Source: Bacteroidota bacterium (GTDB lineage: Bacteria; Bacteroidota; Bacteroidia; JAHEXY01). From it: 34,925 bases of DNA. Made by a program: the position numbers and the translations under genes. A model generated the notes under the pieces. That model saw nothing but the letters and a program-made list of their open reading frames with translations. It made no database searches and was not told the origin of the DNA. The stretch lies in contig JAHEXY010000004.1 of NCBI GenBank assembly GCA_023251875.1, forward strand, positions 194,359 to 229,283. The letters run 5' to 3'. Positions 23,557 through 32,215 of this stretch are shown here, piece after piece (position 1 is the stretch's first letter; every line of letters starts with the position of its first letter).

Positions 23557-23564
23557 TACCTTTG
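23557..23564 (+). promoter_or_regulatory. Possible -7 box of trxB
   Basis: TACCTTTG, identical to the -7 box of the tRNA-Glu promoter, 21 bp before the trxB ATG. The nearest upstream TTG is only 15 bp away, so the -33 element is not convincing. Confidence 0.45.
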
Positions 23565-23585
23565 CATTCATAAATTGAAATCGAT

Positions 23586-24530
23586 ATGAGTGCTGAAGCT
23601 GAAAAAATAAAATGCTTGATTATTGGATCAGGTCCCGCAGGATATACTGCTGCTATATATGCAGCCCGTGCAGGAATGAAGCCGGTTATGTATATGGGTC
23701 TTCAACCTGGAGGGCAATTAACCATTACTACTGAAGTTGATAATTATCCCGGATTTCCGAATGGCATAAAAGGTCCGGAATTAATGTCTGACTTTTACAA
23801 ACAAGCCCATCGTTTTGAAACAGATATTCGCTATGGCTATGTTACTGCTGTCGATTTTACCGGCCCTAAACACAAAGTTGTAGTAGATGAAACACACACC
23901 ATCATGGCTGATGCTGTTATTATTGCTACAGGGGCTTCCGCAAAATGGCTTGGACTGGAATCAGAACAACGTTTAAATGGATTTGGAGTTTCTGCCTGTG
24001 CTGTATGTGATGGTTTTTTTTATAAAGGACAAGATGTTGCCATAGTTGGAGGTGGCGATACCGCTGCTGAAGAAGCTACTTATTTGGCAAAGCTTTGTAA
24101 AAAAGTATACATGCTGGTGAGAAAAGATAAATTACGTGCTTCAAAAGCCATGCAAGACAGAGTGAAAAACACAGCTAATATTGAAATGTTATTGAATCAC
24201 GAAACAATAGAAATTAAAGGCGACAAAGGTGTTGATGGTGTACTGGTAAAAAATAGCCTTACGGGAGAAACTAAAACATTAAGTGTAACAGGATTTTTTG
24301 TTGCCATTGGTCATAATCCCAATACAGAAGTATTTAAAAACTGGCTGGAACTAGATGAAGTTGGATACATAAAAAATAAACCTGGATCAAGTAAAACAAA
24401 TATCGAAGGAGTTTTTGTTGCAGGTGATGCAGCAGATAAGGTATACCGACAAGCTGTAACAGCTGCAGGCATGGGTTGTATGGCTGCATTGGATGCTGAG
24501 CGCTATTTGGCTGAGAAGGGAATACATTAA
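23586..24530 (+). CDS. trxB: Thioredoxin reductase (NADPH)
   Basis: 314 aa, normal for the low-molecular-weight type. FAD-binding LIIGSGPAGYTAAIYAARAGM at the N-terminus, GGQLTITTEVDNYPGFPNGIKG, redox-active CAVC within SACAVCDGFFYKG (Cys pair two residues apart), NADPH-binding VGGGDTAAEEATYLAKLC, and C-terminal FVAGDAADKVYRQAVTAAGMGCMAALDAERYL. It passes electrons from NADPH to thioredoxin. A -7 box precedes it, and a MITE-like repeat follows. Confidence 0.97.
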   Translation: MSAEAEKIKCLIIGSGPAGYTAAIYAARAGMKPVMYMGLQPGGQLTITTEVDNYPGFPNGIKGPELMSDFYKQAHRFETDIRYGYVTAVDFTGPKHKVVVDETHTIMADAVIIATGASAKWLGLESEQRLNGFGVSACAVCDGFFYKGQDVAIVGGGDTAAEEATYLAKLCKKVYMLVRKDKLRASKAMQDRVKNTANIEMLLNHETIEIKGDKGVDGVLVKNSLTGETKTLSVTGFFVAIGHNPNTEVFKNWLELDEVGYIKNKPGSSKTNIEGVFVAGDAADKVYRQAVTAAGMGCMAALDAERYLAEKGIH

Positions 24531-24564
24531 GAATTGAAAAATTAAAAATTGAAAGATTGTTTGA

Positions 24565-24663
24565 TTTAAGGGGAGTTCTAAAAATTACAATTTATGTCCC
24601 TCTCTTTGAGAAGGATTAAGGGAGAGGAAACAAAAAATATAATTTTTAGAACTCCCCCTTAAA
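24565..24663 (+). repeat. MITE-like element, copy B, with 22-bp terminal inverted repeats
   Basis: The ends at 24565-24586 and 24641-24663 are inverted repeats of 22-23 bp (TTTAAGGGGAGTTCTAAAAA and its complement, with one extra G on the right). The inner 78 bp (24575-24652) match copy A with 9 differences and no gaps. One pair of differences is compensatory: C and G at positions 5 and 74 in A become T and A in B. It lies between trxB and fabG in the same sense as both. Confidence 0.8.
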
Positions 24664-24719
24664 GTTTAAGCATAGCCAAAAACTTTGAACATTGAACTCA
24701 AAACCTTGAACTATATTAA

Positions 24720-25466
24720 ATGAAATTATTAGAAAATAAAATTGCCCTTATTACCGGTGCTACACGTGGCATTGGAAGAGGTATTGCATTAAAATTTGCT
24801 CAGCAAGGTGCTAACGTTGCATTTACGTATGTGGCATCTGCCGAAAAAGCAAAAGAATTAGAAGATGAATTATTTGCATTAGGAATAAAAGCAAAAGGAT
24901 ATCAATCAGATGCTGCTATTACAGCAGAGGCTGAAAAATTAGTGAATACTGTTATTGCAGATTTTGGTTCCTTAGATATTATTGTGAACAATGCCGGTAT
25001 TACGCGAGATAATTTATTAATGCGCATGAATGAACAACAATGGGATGATGTAATCAATACCAATCTCAAATCGGTTTTTAATATTACTAAGGCTGCACAA
25101 AGGCAATTACTCAAACAACGTGCAGGTTCTATTATAAATTTAAGTTCTGTTGTAGGAATTAAAGGCAATGCAGGACAAGCTAATTATGCTGCATCAAAGG
25201 CAGGTGTAATTGGTTTTTCAAAATCTCTAGCATTAGAATTAGGTTCGAGAAATATACGTTGCAATGTAATTGCTCCCGGATTTATAGAAACAGAAATGAC
25301 AGAACAATTAGGAACAGAGGTTATAAAAAACTGGAGGGAAAGTATTCCTCTTAAGCGTGGAGGTACTCCTGAAGATGTTGCCAATACTGCTTTGTATTTA
25401 GCATCTAATTTATCATCATACGTAACAGGGCAAGTGATAAATGTTTGTGGGGGAATGCTTACGTAA
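24720..25466 (+). CDS. fabG: 3-oxoacyl-ACP reductase
   Basis: 248 aa, a standard FabG. ALITGATRGIGRGIALKFAQQGANV (TGxxxGIG), IIVNNAGITRDNLLMRM (NNAG followed by the FabG-typical TRDxLLxRM), active site SIINLSSVVGIKGNAGQANYAASKAGVIGFSKSLALEL with Ser, Tyr and Lys, NIRCNVIAPGFIETEMTEQL, and the end VTGQVINVCGGM. It reduces 3-oxoacyl-ACP with NADPH in fatty-acid elongation. TpiA, the PlsB-like protein and GpsA follow in the same direction, making a fatty-acid and glycerolipid group. Confidence 0.93.
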   Translation: MKLLENKIALITGATRGIGRGIALKFAQQGANVAFTYVASAEKAKELEDELFALGIKAKGYQSDAAITAEAEKLVNTVIADFGSLDIIVNNAGITRDNLLMRMNEQQWDDVINTNLKSVFNITKAAQRQLLKQRAGSIINLSSVVGIKGNAGQANYAASKAGVIGFSKSLALELGSRNIRCNVIAPGFIETEMTEQLGTEVIKNWRESIPLKRGGTPEDVANTALYLASNLSSYVTGQVINVCGGMLT

Positions 25467-25506
25467 TTGTAAATTGAAGATTAAAAATTGAAAATTAAAT
25501 AAAACC

Positions 25507-26280
25507 ATGAGAGAAAAAATTGTAGCAGGTAATTGGAAAATGAACAAAACATTTTCTGAAGCAAGACAACTAACAACTGAAATTTTAAATCAAAATTTAT
25601 CAACTGAGGTTACCGTTATTATAGCCCCCCCCTTTCCCTTTTTACAATCATTAAAGGATGCCACAAAAAACTCCAATATAAAAATTGCTGCGCAAAATTG
25701 CCATGCAAAAGAAGAAGGTGCTTTTACAGGAGAAGTATCAGCCAAAATGCTTGCCTCTATGGAAATTGAATATACCCTTATTGGCCATTCTGAACGCAGA
25801 GCATACTTTCATGAAACAAATTCCTTTTTAAAAGAAAAAGTAAATGCGGCTTTAGCCCATACTATAAAACCCATTTTTTGCTGTGGCGAAAATTTAAAAG
25901 AGCGTGAAGCCAATCATTTTTTTGAAGTAGTAAAATCGCAAATAGAAGATTCTCTTTTTCATTTAACCGAAGCCCAATTTGAAAATATTATTATTGCTTA
26001 TGAACCTGTATGGGCAATTGGTACGGGCAAAACTGCAACACCTGCACAAGCACAAGAAATGCATGCCTATATTAGAAATTTAGTAAGCAAAAAATATGGT
26101 TCTTCAATTTCAGCTATTACTCCCATTTTATACGGTGGAAGTTGCAATGCATCCAACGCATCTGAATTATTCAAAAACCCTGATGTTGATGGAGGCTTAA
26201 TTGGTGGTGCATCATTAAAAGCTCAAGATTTTGCTGCTATTGTAAATGCAATGGAAAGTATTGTTGTTGCTAATGCTTAA
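25507..26280 (+). CDS. tpiA: Triosephosphate isomerase
   Basis: 257 aa. It interconverts dihydroxyacetone phosphate and glyceraldehyde 3-phosphate. AGNWKMNK has the substrate-binding Asn and Lys, LIGHSERR the catalytic His, IIAYEPVWAIGTGKTATPAQAQEMH the catalytic Glu and loop 6, and LYGGSCNASNASELF and GGLIGGASLK the phosphate-binding loops. Only 40 AT-rich bases separate it from fabG. Beside gpsA and a PlsB-like gene it supplies the DHAP that GpsA reduces. Confidence 0.97.
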   Translation: MREKIVAGNWKMNKTFSEARQLTTEILNQNLSTEVTVIIAPPFPFLQSLKDATKNSNIKIAAQNCHAKEEGAFTGEVSAKMLASMEIEYTLIGHSERRAYFHETNSFLKEKVNAALAHTIKPIFCCGENLKEREANHFFEVVKSQIEDSLFHLTEAQFENIIIAYEPVWAIGTGKTATPAQAQEMHAYIRNLVSKKYGSSISAITPILYGGSCNASNASELFKNPDVDGGLIGGASLKAQDFAAIVNAMESIVVANA

Positions 26281-26372
26281 TAATTAAATTCTTCTACACA
26301 TATAATCTATGTGCTAACATCAAATTAATAGAATAAAGATGTTAAATTTGCATCTTATTCTATTTCAAGTTT

Positions 26373-28073
26373 ATGGCACTATTACCATTTATCGATTCAT
26401 CAGCATCTGATTGGCCTATTGTAAAGCTTAGCGAAAACAGAGAGGCTTTTGTTAAAGAAATTGTACAAGAAAGTGTAAGAAAAATTCTTTCGCATTATGC
26501 AAAGGCCGATGACTTATATGATGAAATATCCAGTACACTCTTTCAAGAAAAAATTAGAATCACAGAAAAAAAATGGAAGGTTGATCCCGCTGATGAACAA
26601 GAATTTTGGGGTGATATCAGAAAACAATTATTGGTAAATCCTGTTGAGAGAAACGAAACTGAATTTAAAAAACATTTAGAGCAAGTATTAGAAAGCATTG
26701 TTACTCGTTATGCTGAAGAAATTGCAGGCCAATTTGAAATGGGAGCTTTTAAATTTGCCCGTAATGCTGTTGAACAAGGTTTTAGTTATATGCTCACTAC
26801 TGCAACTGACAGAAGCATTAAGCGACTTACGGGAGAAAAACCCACTTTAAATGATAGAATTCATTTTCTAGGTAATACCGAAAAAATAAAACGCCTTTCT
26901 GAAATTGGTACCGTTATTATTCTTCCTACACATTTTAGTAATCTCGATTCAATTTTGGTGGGTTGGTCCATCGATAAAATAGGGCTACCTCCTTTTGCCT
27001 ATGGTGCTGGAATTAATCTCTACAACAATGCCATTTTAGGTTATTTTATGAATCGCCTTGGCGCATATAAAGTAGATAGAAGAAAGAAAAATGCCATTTA
27101 CCTAGAAACACTCAAAACGCATACCCAACTTTCTATTCAAAAAGGTTGTCATAATTTGTTTTTTCCTGGAGGCACTCGTTCCCGTAAAGGTAATTTAGAA
27201 GACCATCTTAAAATGGGTTTGCTCAGCACAACTATTGAAGCCCAAGAATACAATTTATTTAACAGCAATGGTAACGGTAAAAAAATATTTGTTGTACCCA
27301 TGGTAATTAATTACCATTTAGTACTAGAAGCAAACGGACTCATTAACGATTACCTCTCCCATGCCGGACAAGAAAAATATTTGGAAAAAGATAAATCTTT
27401 AAAACCTTGGCAAATTTTTAAATTTTTATGGAAATTTTTTGGCCTTGGTTCTGAAATTTATCTTTCATACGGTGATCCAAAAGATTTATTCGGGAATGCT
27501 GTTGACGATAAAGGAAACAGTATTGATAAAGCCGGCAGAGTAATTGATCTCAAACAATATTTTACTCTAAATGGAGCATATAAATACGACCATCAGAGAG
27601 ATTCAGAGTATACCAAACAATTAGCCATACAAATTGTAAAAGGATTTCATAAATACAATGTTGTTTTATCAAGCCATTTAGTAGCTTTTACTGCATTTGA
27701 AATTTTGCTGAATCAGTATAAAAAATTAGACCTATATGAAATGATGCGCCTTCCGGCAGATTACAGAATTATTTCGAGAAATATGTTAGAAGGTGCAGTT
27801 GAAAAAGTATTGGCAAAATTAAATTTAATGGCAACAAAAGGCGAAGTAATTTTAGCTCCACATTTAGGCAAAGATACGAGTGCGCTTGTTAACCATGGTA
27901 TTCGTCAAATGGGTGTTTACCATACAACTTTGCCATTGCGAATTAATAAAGACGGAAACATTGTGAGTGACAATTTAAAATTATTGTATTACTACCACAA
28001 CCGTTTGGAGGGTTATGGATTAAGATCAATAATTAATAAAAAAGCATTAGTAGAAACAGCATTTTTTGGATAA
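26373..28073 (+). CDS. Glycerol-3-phosphate acyltransferase-like (PlsB-type) protein
   Basis: 566 aa. A helical N-terminus of about 150 residues is followed by an LPLAT domain: TVIILPTHFSNLDSILVGWSIDKIGL has an intact HX4D (HFSNLD), GINLYNNAILGYFMNRLGAYKVDRRKKN is block II, and NLFFPGGTRSRKGNLEDHLKMG is the FxEGxRS-like block with the phosphate-binding Arg. VVPMVINYHLVLEA is block IV. The C-terminal 200 residues (HSEYTKQL... to KKALVETAFFG) are unlike short PlsC proteins and fit PlsB-like enzymes, so G3P acylation at sn-1 is the best guess. gpsA begins 10 bp later. A direct lysophosphatidate substrate cannot be excluded. Confidence 0.8.
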   Translation: MALLPFIDSSASDWPIVKLSENREAFVKEIVQESVRKILSHYAKADDLYDEISSTLFQEKIRITEKKWKVDPADEQEFWGDIRKQLLVNPVERNETEFKKHLEQVLESIVTRYAEEIAGQFEMGAFKFARNAVEQGFSYMLTTATDRSIKRLTGEKPTLNDRIHFLGNTEKIKRLSEIGTVIILPTHFSNLDSILVGWSIDKIGLPPFAYGAGINLYNNAILGYFMNRLGAYKVDRRKKNAIYLETLKTHTQLSIQKGCHNLFFPGGTRSRKGNLEDHLKMGLLSTTIEAQEYNLFNSNGNGKKIFVVPMVINYHLVLEANGLINDYLSHAGQEKYLEKDKSLKPWQIFKFLWKFFGLGSEIYLSYGDPKDLFGNAVDDKGNSIDKAGRVIDLKQYFTLNGAYKYDHQRDSEYTKQLAIQIVKGFHKYNVVLSSHLVAFTAFEILLNQYKKLDLYEMMRLPADYRIISRNMLEGAVEKVLAKLNLMATKGEVILAPHLGKDTSALVNHGIRQMGVYHTTLPLRINKDGNIVSDNLKLLYYYHNRLEGYGLRSIINKKALVETAFFG

Positions 28074-28083
28074 TATATTTTAT

Positions 28084-29118
28084 ATGCAAACCATTGGCGT
28101 AATTGGCACAGGAAGTTTTGGAACAGCGGTTGCTAATTTATTAGCAGAGCACAATCGTGTTTTATTATATACCCGTACAAAAGAAAAACTAGATACCATC
28201 AATGCCTCAAGAGAATTTCGTGGACAAAAATTACATCCCAATATTATTTTAACCAATTCTCCCGAAGAACTTGCTTCTAAATGTCATCTCATCTTTCCTA
28301 TTGTGCCATCAGCCAGTTTTAGAAATATGATCAAAACATTTACGCCATTTCTTAATCCGGGGCATATACTTATTCATGGAACAAAAGGCCTAGATGTAAT
28401 TATGCCTAATGACGCAGAATTTAGCGATACAACTATTCTCTCAAGAGAAAATATCAGAACCATGAGTGAAGTTATCCTTGAAGAAAGTTTGGTTGTAAGA
28501 GTTGGATATATGGGAGGCCCTAATATTGCAAAAGAAATTATGGATGGTAAACCTGCGGCAACCGTTATTGCAAGCAAATACAACGAGGTAGTAAATGAAG
28601 GAGTAAAATCAATTCGCTCGAGTCATTTTCAAGTATACGGAAGTAATGATATTGTGGGTATAGAATTAGCCGGAATATTTAAAAATATTATTGCTATTGC
28701 TGCCGGTGCCATTAGTGCAAACAATCTTGGAGAAAATGCAAAAGGCATGTTATTGAGTAGAGGTACAGGAGAAATTGCAAGATTATCGAAATATTTAGGC
28801 GCTAGTCCACAAGCATTTTTAGGCGTTGCCGGAATTGGCGATTTGGTTGCTACTTGTTCAAGTAAAGATTCTAGAAATTTTACTGTTGGTTATCGATTAG
28901 CAAAAGGAGAAAAACTAAAAGAAATTATTGCCAGCATGAATGAAGTGGCTGAAGGTATCTATACGGTTCGTATTGCTCATGCTCTTGCAAAAAAATACGA
29001 TGTAGTTTGTCCGATTACAAATACACTATACAATATTCTTTTTAAGGATCAATCTGTTGAAGAAGGCTTACGCTATTTAATGGCATTTAGGCTATTTAAA
29101 GATGTTGATTTTATATAA
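28084..29118 (+). CDS. gpsA: Glycerol-3-phosphate dehydrogenase [NAD(P)+]
   Basis: 344 aa from the ATG at 28084; an open extension to 28066 runs into the previous gene. It reduces DHAP to sn-glycerol 3-phosphate. NAD-binding IGVIGTGSFGTAVANLLAEH, IFPIVPSASFRNMI, HGTKGL, YMGGPNIAKEIMDGKPAATVIAS, the catalytic Lys region VGIELAGIFKNIIAIAAG, LSRGTGEIARLSKYLGA and GVAGIGDLVATCSSKDSRNFTVGYRLAKG are all present. It directly follows the PlsB-like gene that would use its product. Confidence 0.96.
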   Translation: MQTIGVIGTGSFGTAVANLLAEHNRVLLYTRTKEKLDTINASREFRGQKLHPNIILTNSPEELASKCHLIFPIVPSASFRNMIKTFTPFLNPGHILIHGTKGLDVIMPNDAEFSDTTILSRENIRTMSEVILEESLVVRVGYMGGPNIAKEIMDGKPAATVIASKYNEVVNEGVKSIRSSHFQVYGSNDIVGIELAGIFKNIIAIAAGAISANNLGENAKGMLLSRGTGEIARLSKYLGASPQAFLGVAGIGDLVATCSSKDSRNFTVGYRLAKGEKLKEIIASMNEVAEGIYTVRIAHALAKKYDVVCPITNTLYNILFKDQSVEEGLRYLMAFRLFKDVDFI

Positions 29119-29198
29119 AACAACATTAGCATTTTGATGCCCCTCAAGACAAACATATTTCAAATTAGACTTCCGGCTTTCAAAACTGAAATTGAAAT

Positions 29199-29996
29199 TT
29201 ATATTTGATAATGATATCTAAATACCCCCGATTCAGCATCAAAATTTAAATGATTTGAATTAAATTCTGTACCTATTGCATGAGTAATAATAGCATCTTT
29301 AGGATGCCCGGAAATAAATTCTTGATCTGATGATATGAGCCAAATTTCATCTGCAAACTGCAAGGCACAATCAAGTTGATGAGTAGAAAGTAAAATGGTT
29401 TTATTTTCTTGTTGGCATAATTTTTTAAGTGTAATAAATACATCCAATCTTCCCGAAATATCAAGATGAGAAGTAGGTTCATCCAATAAAATAATACTGG
29501 TGTCTTGAACAATCGCTCTTGCAATCATTGCTTTTTGGCGCTCCCCATCACTCAAGGTAGTAATATTTCTATTTTTTAACTTTTCAATTCCGCTAAGTGA
29601 GATGGCCTTGTTAACAATTCCTTCATCATTATTTGAAAGTATTCCTAACCATGATAAATAAGGGTATCTGCCCATAGCAATTAAATCATAAACAGATAAA
29701 TTTTCAGCATCTACCTTATCTGTATAAACCATACTTATTTTACTTGCCAATATTTTTGCTGGTGCTAAATGAACATCTATGCCGTCAATAAAAATATTTC
29801 CATTTATTGGTTTATGCATGCCTGAAATGGTTTTAATAAGTGTAGATTTTCCTATTCCATTTCTTCCTATAATGCAAATGAGTTTTCCATTTTCTATTTC
29901 AAGTGAGAGATTTTTCAGAAGAATATTTTCATCCTGGTTTTGTTTATAACCTATGCTTACATTTTTTAGAGATAATATGGAGTTTTTTTCAGTCAT
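29199..29996 (-). CDS. ABC transporter ATP-binding protein (FecE/BtuD type)
   Basis: 265 aa. Walker A GRNGIGKSTLIKTISG, Q-loop region VYTDKVDAENLSVYDLIAMGRYPYLSW (the MGRYPY word is typical of iron-chelate and corrinoid importers), signature TLSDGERQKAMIARAI (LSDGE rather than LSGGQ), Walker B IILLDEPTSHLD and switch His in LLSTHQLD. It powers uptake through the permease encoded just before it; the permease stop codon and this ATG are adjacent. Iron-siderophore, haem or vitamin B12 are the likely cargos and cannot be told apart here. Confidence 0.92.
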   Translation of the reverse strand: MTEKNSILSLKNVSIGYKQNQDENILLKNLSLEIENGKLICIIGRNGIGKSTLIKTISGMHKPINGNIFIDGIDVHLAPAKILASKISMVYTDKVDAENLSVYDLIAMGRYPYLSWLGILSNNDEGIVNKAISLSGIEKLKNRNITTLSDGERQKAMIARAIVQDTSIILLDEPTSHLDISGRLDVFITLKKLCQQENKTILLSTHQLDCALQFADEIWLISSDQEFISGHPKDAIITHAIGTEFNSNHLNFDAESGVFRYHYQI

Positions 29997-31055
29997 TTAT
30001 CTTTCTGCTTTTTGCGGTTTTAATACGATCCAAATTACAATTGGCGCACCAATCAATGAAGTAACAGAATTAATAGGTAAGGATTGATTGTAAATTGGCA
30101 AACTCGCAAGAATATCACAAAAAAGCATCATTATACTTCCGCATAAAATACATGCCGGAACCAATATTCTATGATCGGCAGTATTCATTAGTTTTCTTGC
30201 AACATGCGGAATAGACATGCCAATAAATCCCAATGGTCCGCAAAATGCAGTAATGCTCCCTGCTAATAAACTTGTACTAATCATAATTCCTATTCTTGTC
30301 CATTTAATATTTACACCCATACTCGAAGCATATTTTTCTCCGAGCAATAGAATATTTAAGGGATGAGAAAATAAAACGGCAATTACAAAACCTATTATTG
30401 TTATACAAGCTAAAATTGGAATTTGAGCATTATCAAGTCCTGCAAGGCTACCCATGGTCCAAATGGTATATGATTTTAATGCCGTATTGCTGCTAAAGTA
30501 TTGCAAAAAACTAACAAGGGCATTAATCATACTGCTTAGCATCATACCTAAAATTAAAACCGTCATCATATTATTTATGCGTAATGAAACTAAAAACATT
30601 ATTAATAAAATTGCCGAGGCTCCAATACATCCTGCAATAATTATGGCATAAGTATTTTCTGCTAAAATAGCTGAAATAGAAAACAAACTTCCTCCAAGAA
30701 TTAAAATAGATACACCCAATGCAGCTCCTGAACTTATTCCTAATATAAAAGGGCCTGCTAATGGATTTCTAAATAAAGTTTGCATTTGTAAGCCGCTTAC
30801 CGCTAATGCTGCACCTGCAATAATAGCGGTAATAGCTTTGGGTAAACGAAATTCGTTAATGATATTAATCCAAGCAATATTTTGAGAACTTTTATGAAAT
30901 AAAATGGTAATAATTTCTTTAGCAGGAATTACAACAGGACCAATAACAAGATCAACAATAAATAAAACTAATAGCGTAAATAGTAGTGATGCAAATAATA
31001 AAATATACTTTTTATTTGTAATTCGTAATTTGTAGTCCGTAATTAATTCATTCAT
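29997..31055 (-). CDS. FecCD/BtuC-type ABC transporter permease
   Basis: 352 aa with about ten hydrophobic segments. Family blocks: EFRLPKAITAIIAGAALAVSGLQMQTLFRNPLAGPFILGISSGAALG, MMLSSMINALVSFLQYF, WTMGSLAGLDNAQIPIL, LLLGEKYASSMGVNIKWTRIGIM, GPLGFIGMSIPHVARKLMNTADHRILVPACILCGSIMMLFCDILA and LPINSVTSLIGAPIVIWIVLK. Its ATG overlaps the TGA of the binding-protein gene (ATGA), a sign of coupled translation. The first 17 residues (NELITDYKLRITNKKY) are encoded by an AATTACGAATTACAAAT-type repeat common in intergenic DNA and may be a recent N-terminal addition. Confidence 0.93.
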   Translation of the reverse strand: MNELITDYKLRITNKKYILLFASLLFTLLVLFIVDLVIGPVVIPAKEIITILFHKSSQNIAWINIINEFRLPKAITAIIAGAALAVSGLQMQTLFRNPLAGPFILGISSGAALGVSILILGGSLFSISAILAENTYAIIIAGCIGASAILLIMFLVSLRINNMMTVLILGMMLSSMINALVSFLQYFSSNTALKSYTIWTMGSLAGLDNAQIPILACITIIGFVIAVLFSHPLNILLLGEKYASSMGVNIKWTRIGIMISTSLLAGSITAFCGPLGFIGMSIPHVARKLMNTADHRILVPACILCGSIMMLFCDILASLPIYNQSLPINSVTSLIGAPIVIWIVLKPQKAER

Positions 31056-32215
31056 TCTAACTTCTTGTAATAATGCAATTGGTAATTGGGTAATAATTCA
31101 GGATGCAATATCTTAATTAAATCTTGTAAAATTACATTCGGGTTTACAACTCCCGATTCATAATAATCACTCCATCCATTTTGATTTACAATTGCTGTAT
31201 TATTAAATACCTTTCCTTTTTTTAATACAGGAAGGTTTTTTAGTCGTTGATCTGTATTAAGAATATCTTGTATAGAATTAGCTATTCCGGTATTGATCCA
31301 ATAATCAGCATCAAGAGCTTTTTCATAAACCGTTTCTATAGGCAATACGAGATTTCCTTCAGATGTATTATTTTCCATAACATATTTCCCTCCTGCGTCT
31401 TCAATATATTTTGTAATGAGAGAATTGCCCGAGGGCAGATGCCATTGACCTTTCCAGGGTAAAGAAGTAATAACATTAGGTTTGTTATTAACTGAAGCTG
31501 TAAGTTTAGTAAGATCATTATATTCTTGGTTAAGAGAATCAAAAATATGAGAAGCTAATTGTTCTTTATCAAAAAATGCAGCCATAAATTTAATCCATTC
31601 TAATTGTCCAAGAGGGTGGCTTTCTAGAAACTCAGAAACATGTATTTGAGGGATTTTTAATTTATTAATCAAAGTATTGCCAACCGATGCACTTCCGGGA
31701 ATTTCATAAGAAAAAATAAGTTGAGGATGCAGATCTGCTAATTTTTCAAATTGAATTTGATCCGCTTCTCCAATTTCAATAATTTTACCTTCTTCAAATC
31801 TATTTTTAATAGATGGATTATTGGTTTGATTGATACTCGCAACCGCAGTTATGCAATCAAGTATATTTAAGGTAGATAAAAATGCAATGTGCGTTGTTGA
31901 AAAACATGCAACCGATTGTATGGGAATTCTAATATAAATAGCCATTTTAGAATCTGCCATTGAGGCAGGAATAGAATCTTTATATAATATATATTCCTGA
32001 ATACGAATACTTGTATCTTTAGGAGAATAGACTTCTATAAGTTTGAAATTCGAAAAATATTTTATTTTAAATCCCTTCGCATATTGAATTGGTAAAAGAG
32101 AATCAGTAAGTAGATTGCAATTAGTAATAGCAGTAGGTTGTGATGGTGGATTATTATTGCAGCTTACAAATAATAGGTAAATAGATGCTAATAAGGTAAA
32201 AAGTGTAGTTTTCAT
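31052..32215 (-). CDS. ABC transporter substrate-binding lipoprotein (FepB/BtuF type)
   Basis: 387 aa. Lipoprotein signal with lipobox FVSC (Cys19), then a periplasmic-binding fold of the helical-backbone type: SVACFSTTHIAFLSTLNILDCITAVAS (the first conserved block), EGKIIEIGEADQIQFEKLADLHPQLIFSY, a long linker helix KEQLASHIFDSLNQEYNDLTKL, and VITSLPWKGQWHLPSGNSLITKYIEDAGGKYV with ALDADYWINTG. It captures an iron complex or corrinoid and hands it to the permease. It is the first gene of a three-gene operon. No cobalamin riboswitch or clear Fur site was found upstream, so cargo is open. Confidence 0.9.
   Translation of the reverse strand: MKTTLFTLLASIYLLFVSCNNNPPSQPTAITNCNLLTDSLLPIQYAKGFKIKYFSNFKLIEVYSPKDTSIRIQEYILYKDSIPASMADSKMAIYIRIPIQSVACFSTTHIAFLSTLNILDCITAVASINQTNNPSIKNRFEEGKIIEIGEADQIQFEKLADLHPQLIFSYEIPGSASVGNTLINKLKIPQIHVSEFLESHPLGQLEWIKFMAAFFDKEQLASHIFDSLNQEYNDLTKLTASVNNKPNVITSLPWKGQWHLPSGNSLITKYIEDAGGKYVMENNTSEGNLVLPIETVYEKALDADYWINTGIANSIQDILNTDQRLKNLPVLKKGKVFNNTAIVNQNGWSDYYESGVVNPNVILQDLIKILHPELLPNYQLHYYKKLE

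Noticed and set aside
25625-25633. C-rich run inside tpiA as a slippage site
   Set aside because: It encodes the Pro-Pro of the IIAPPFPF segment, a normal part of triosephosphate isomerase, in an essential gene.
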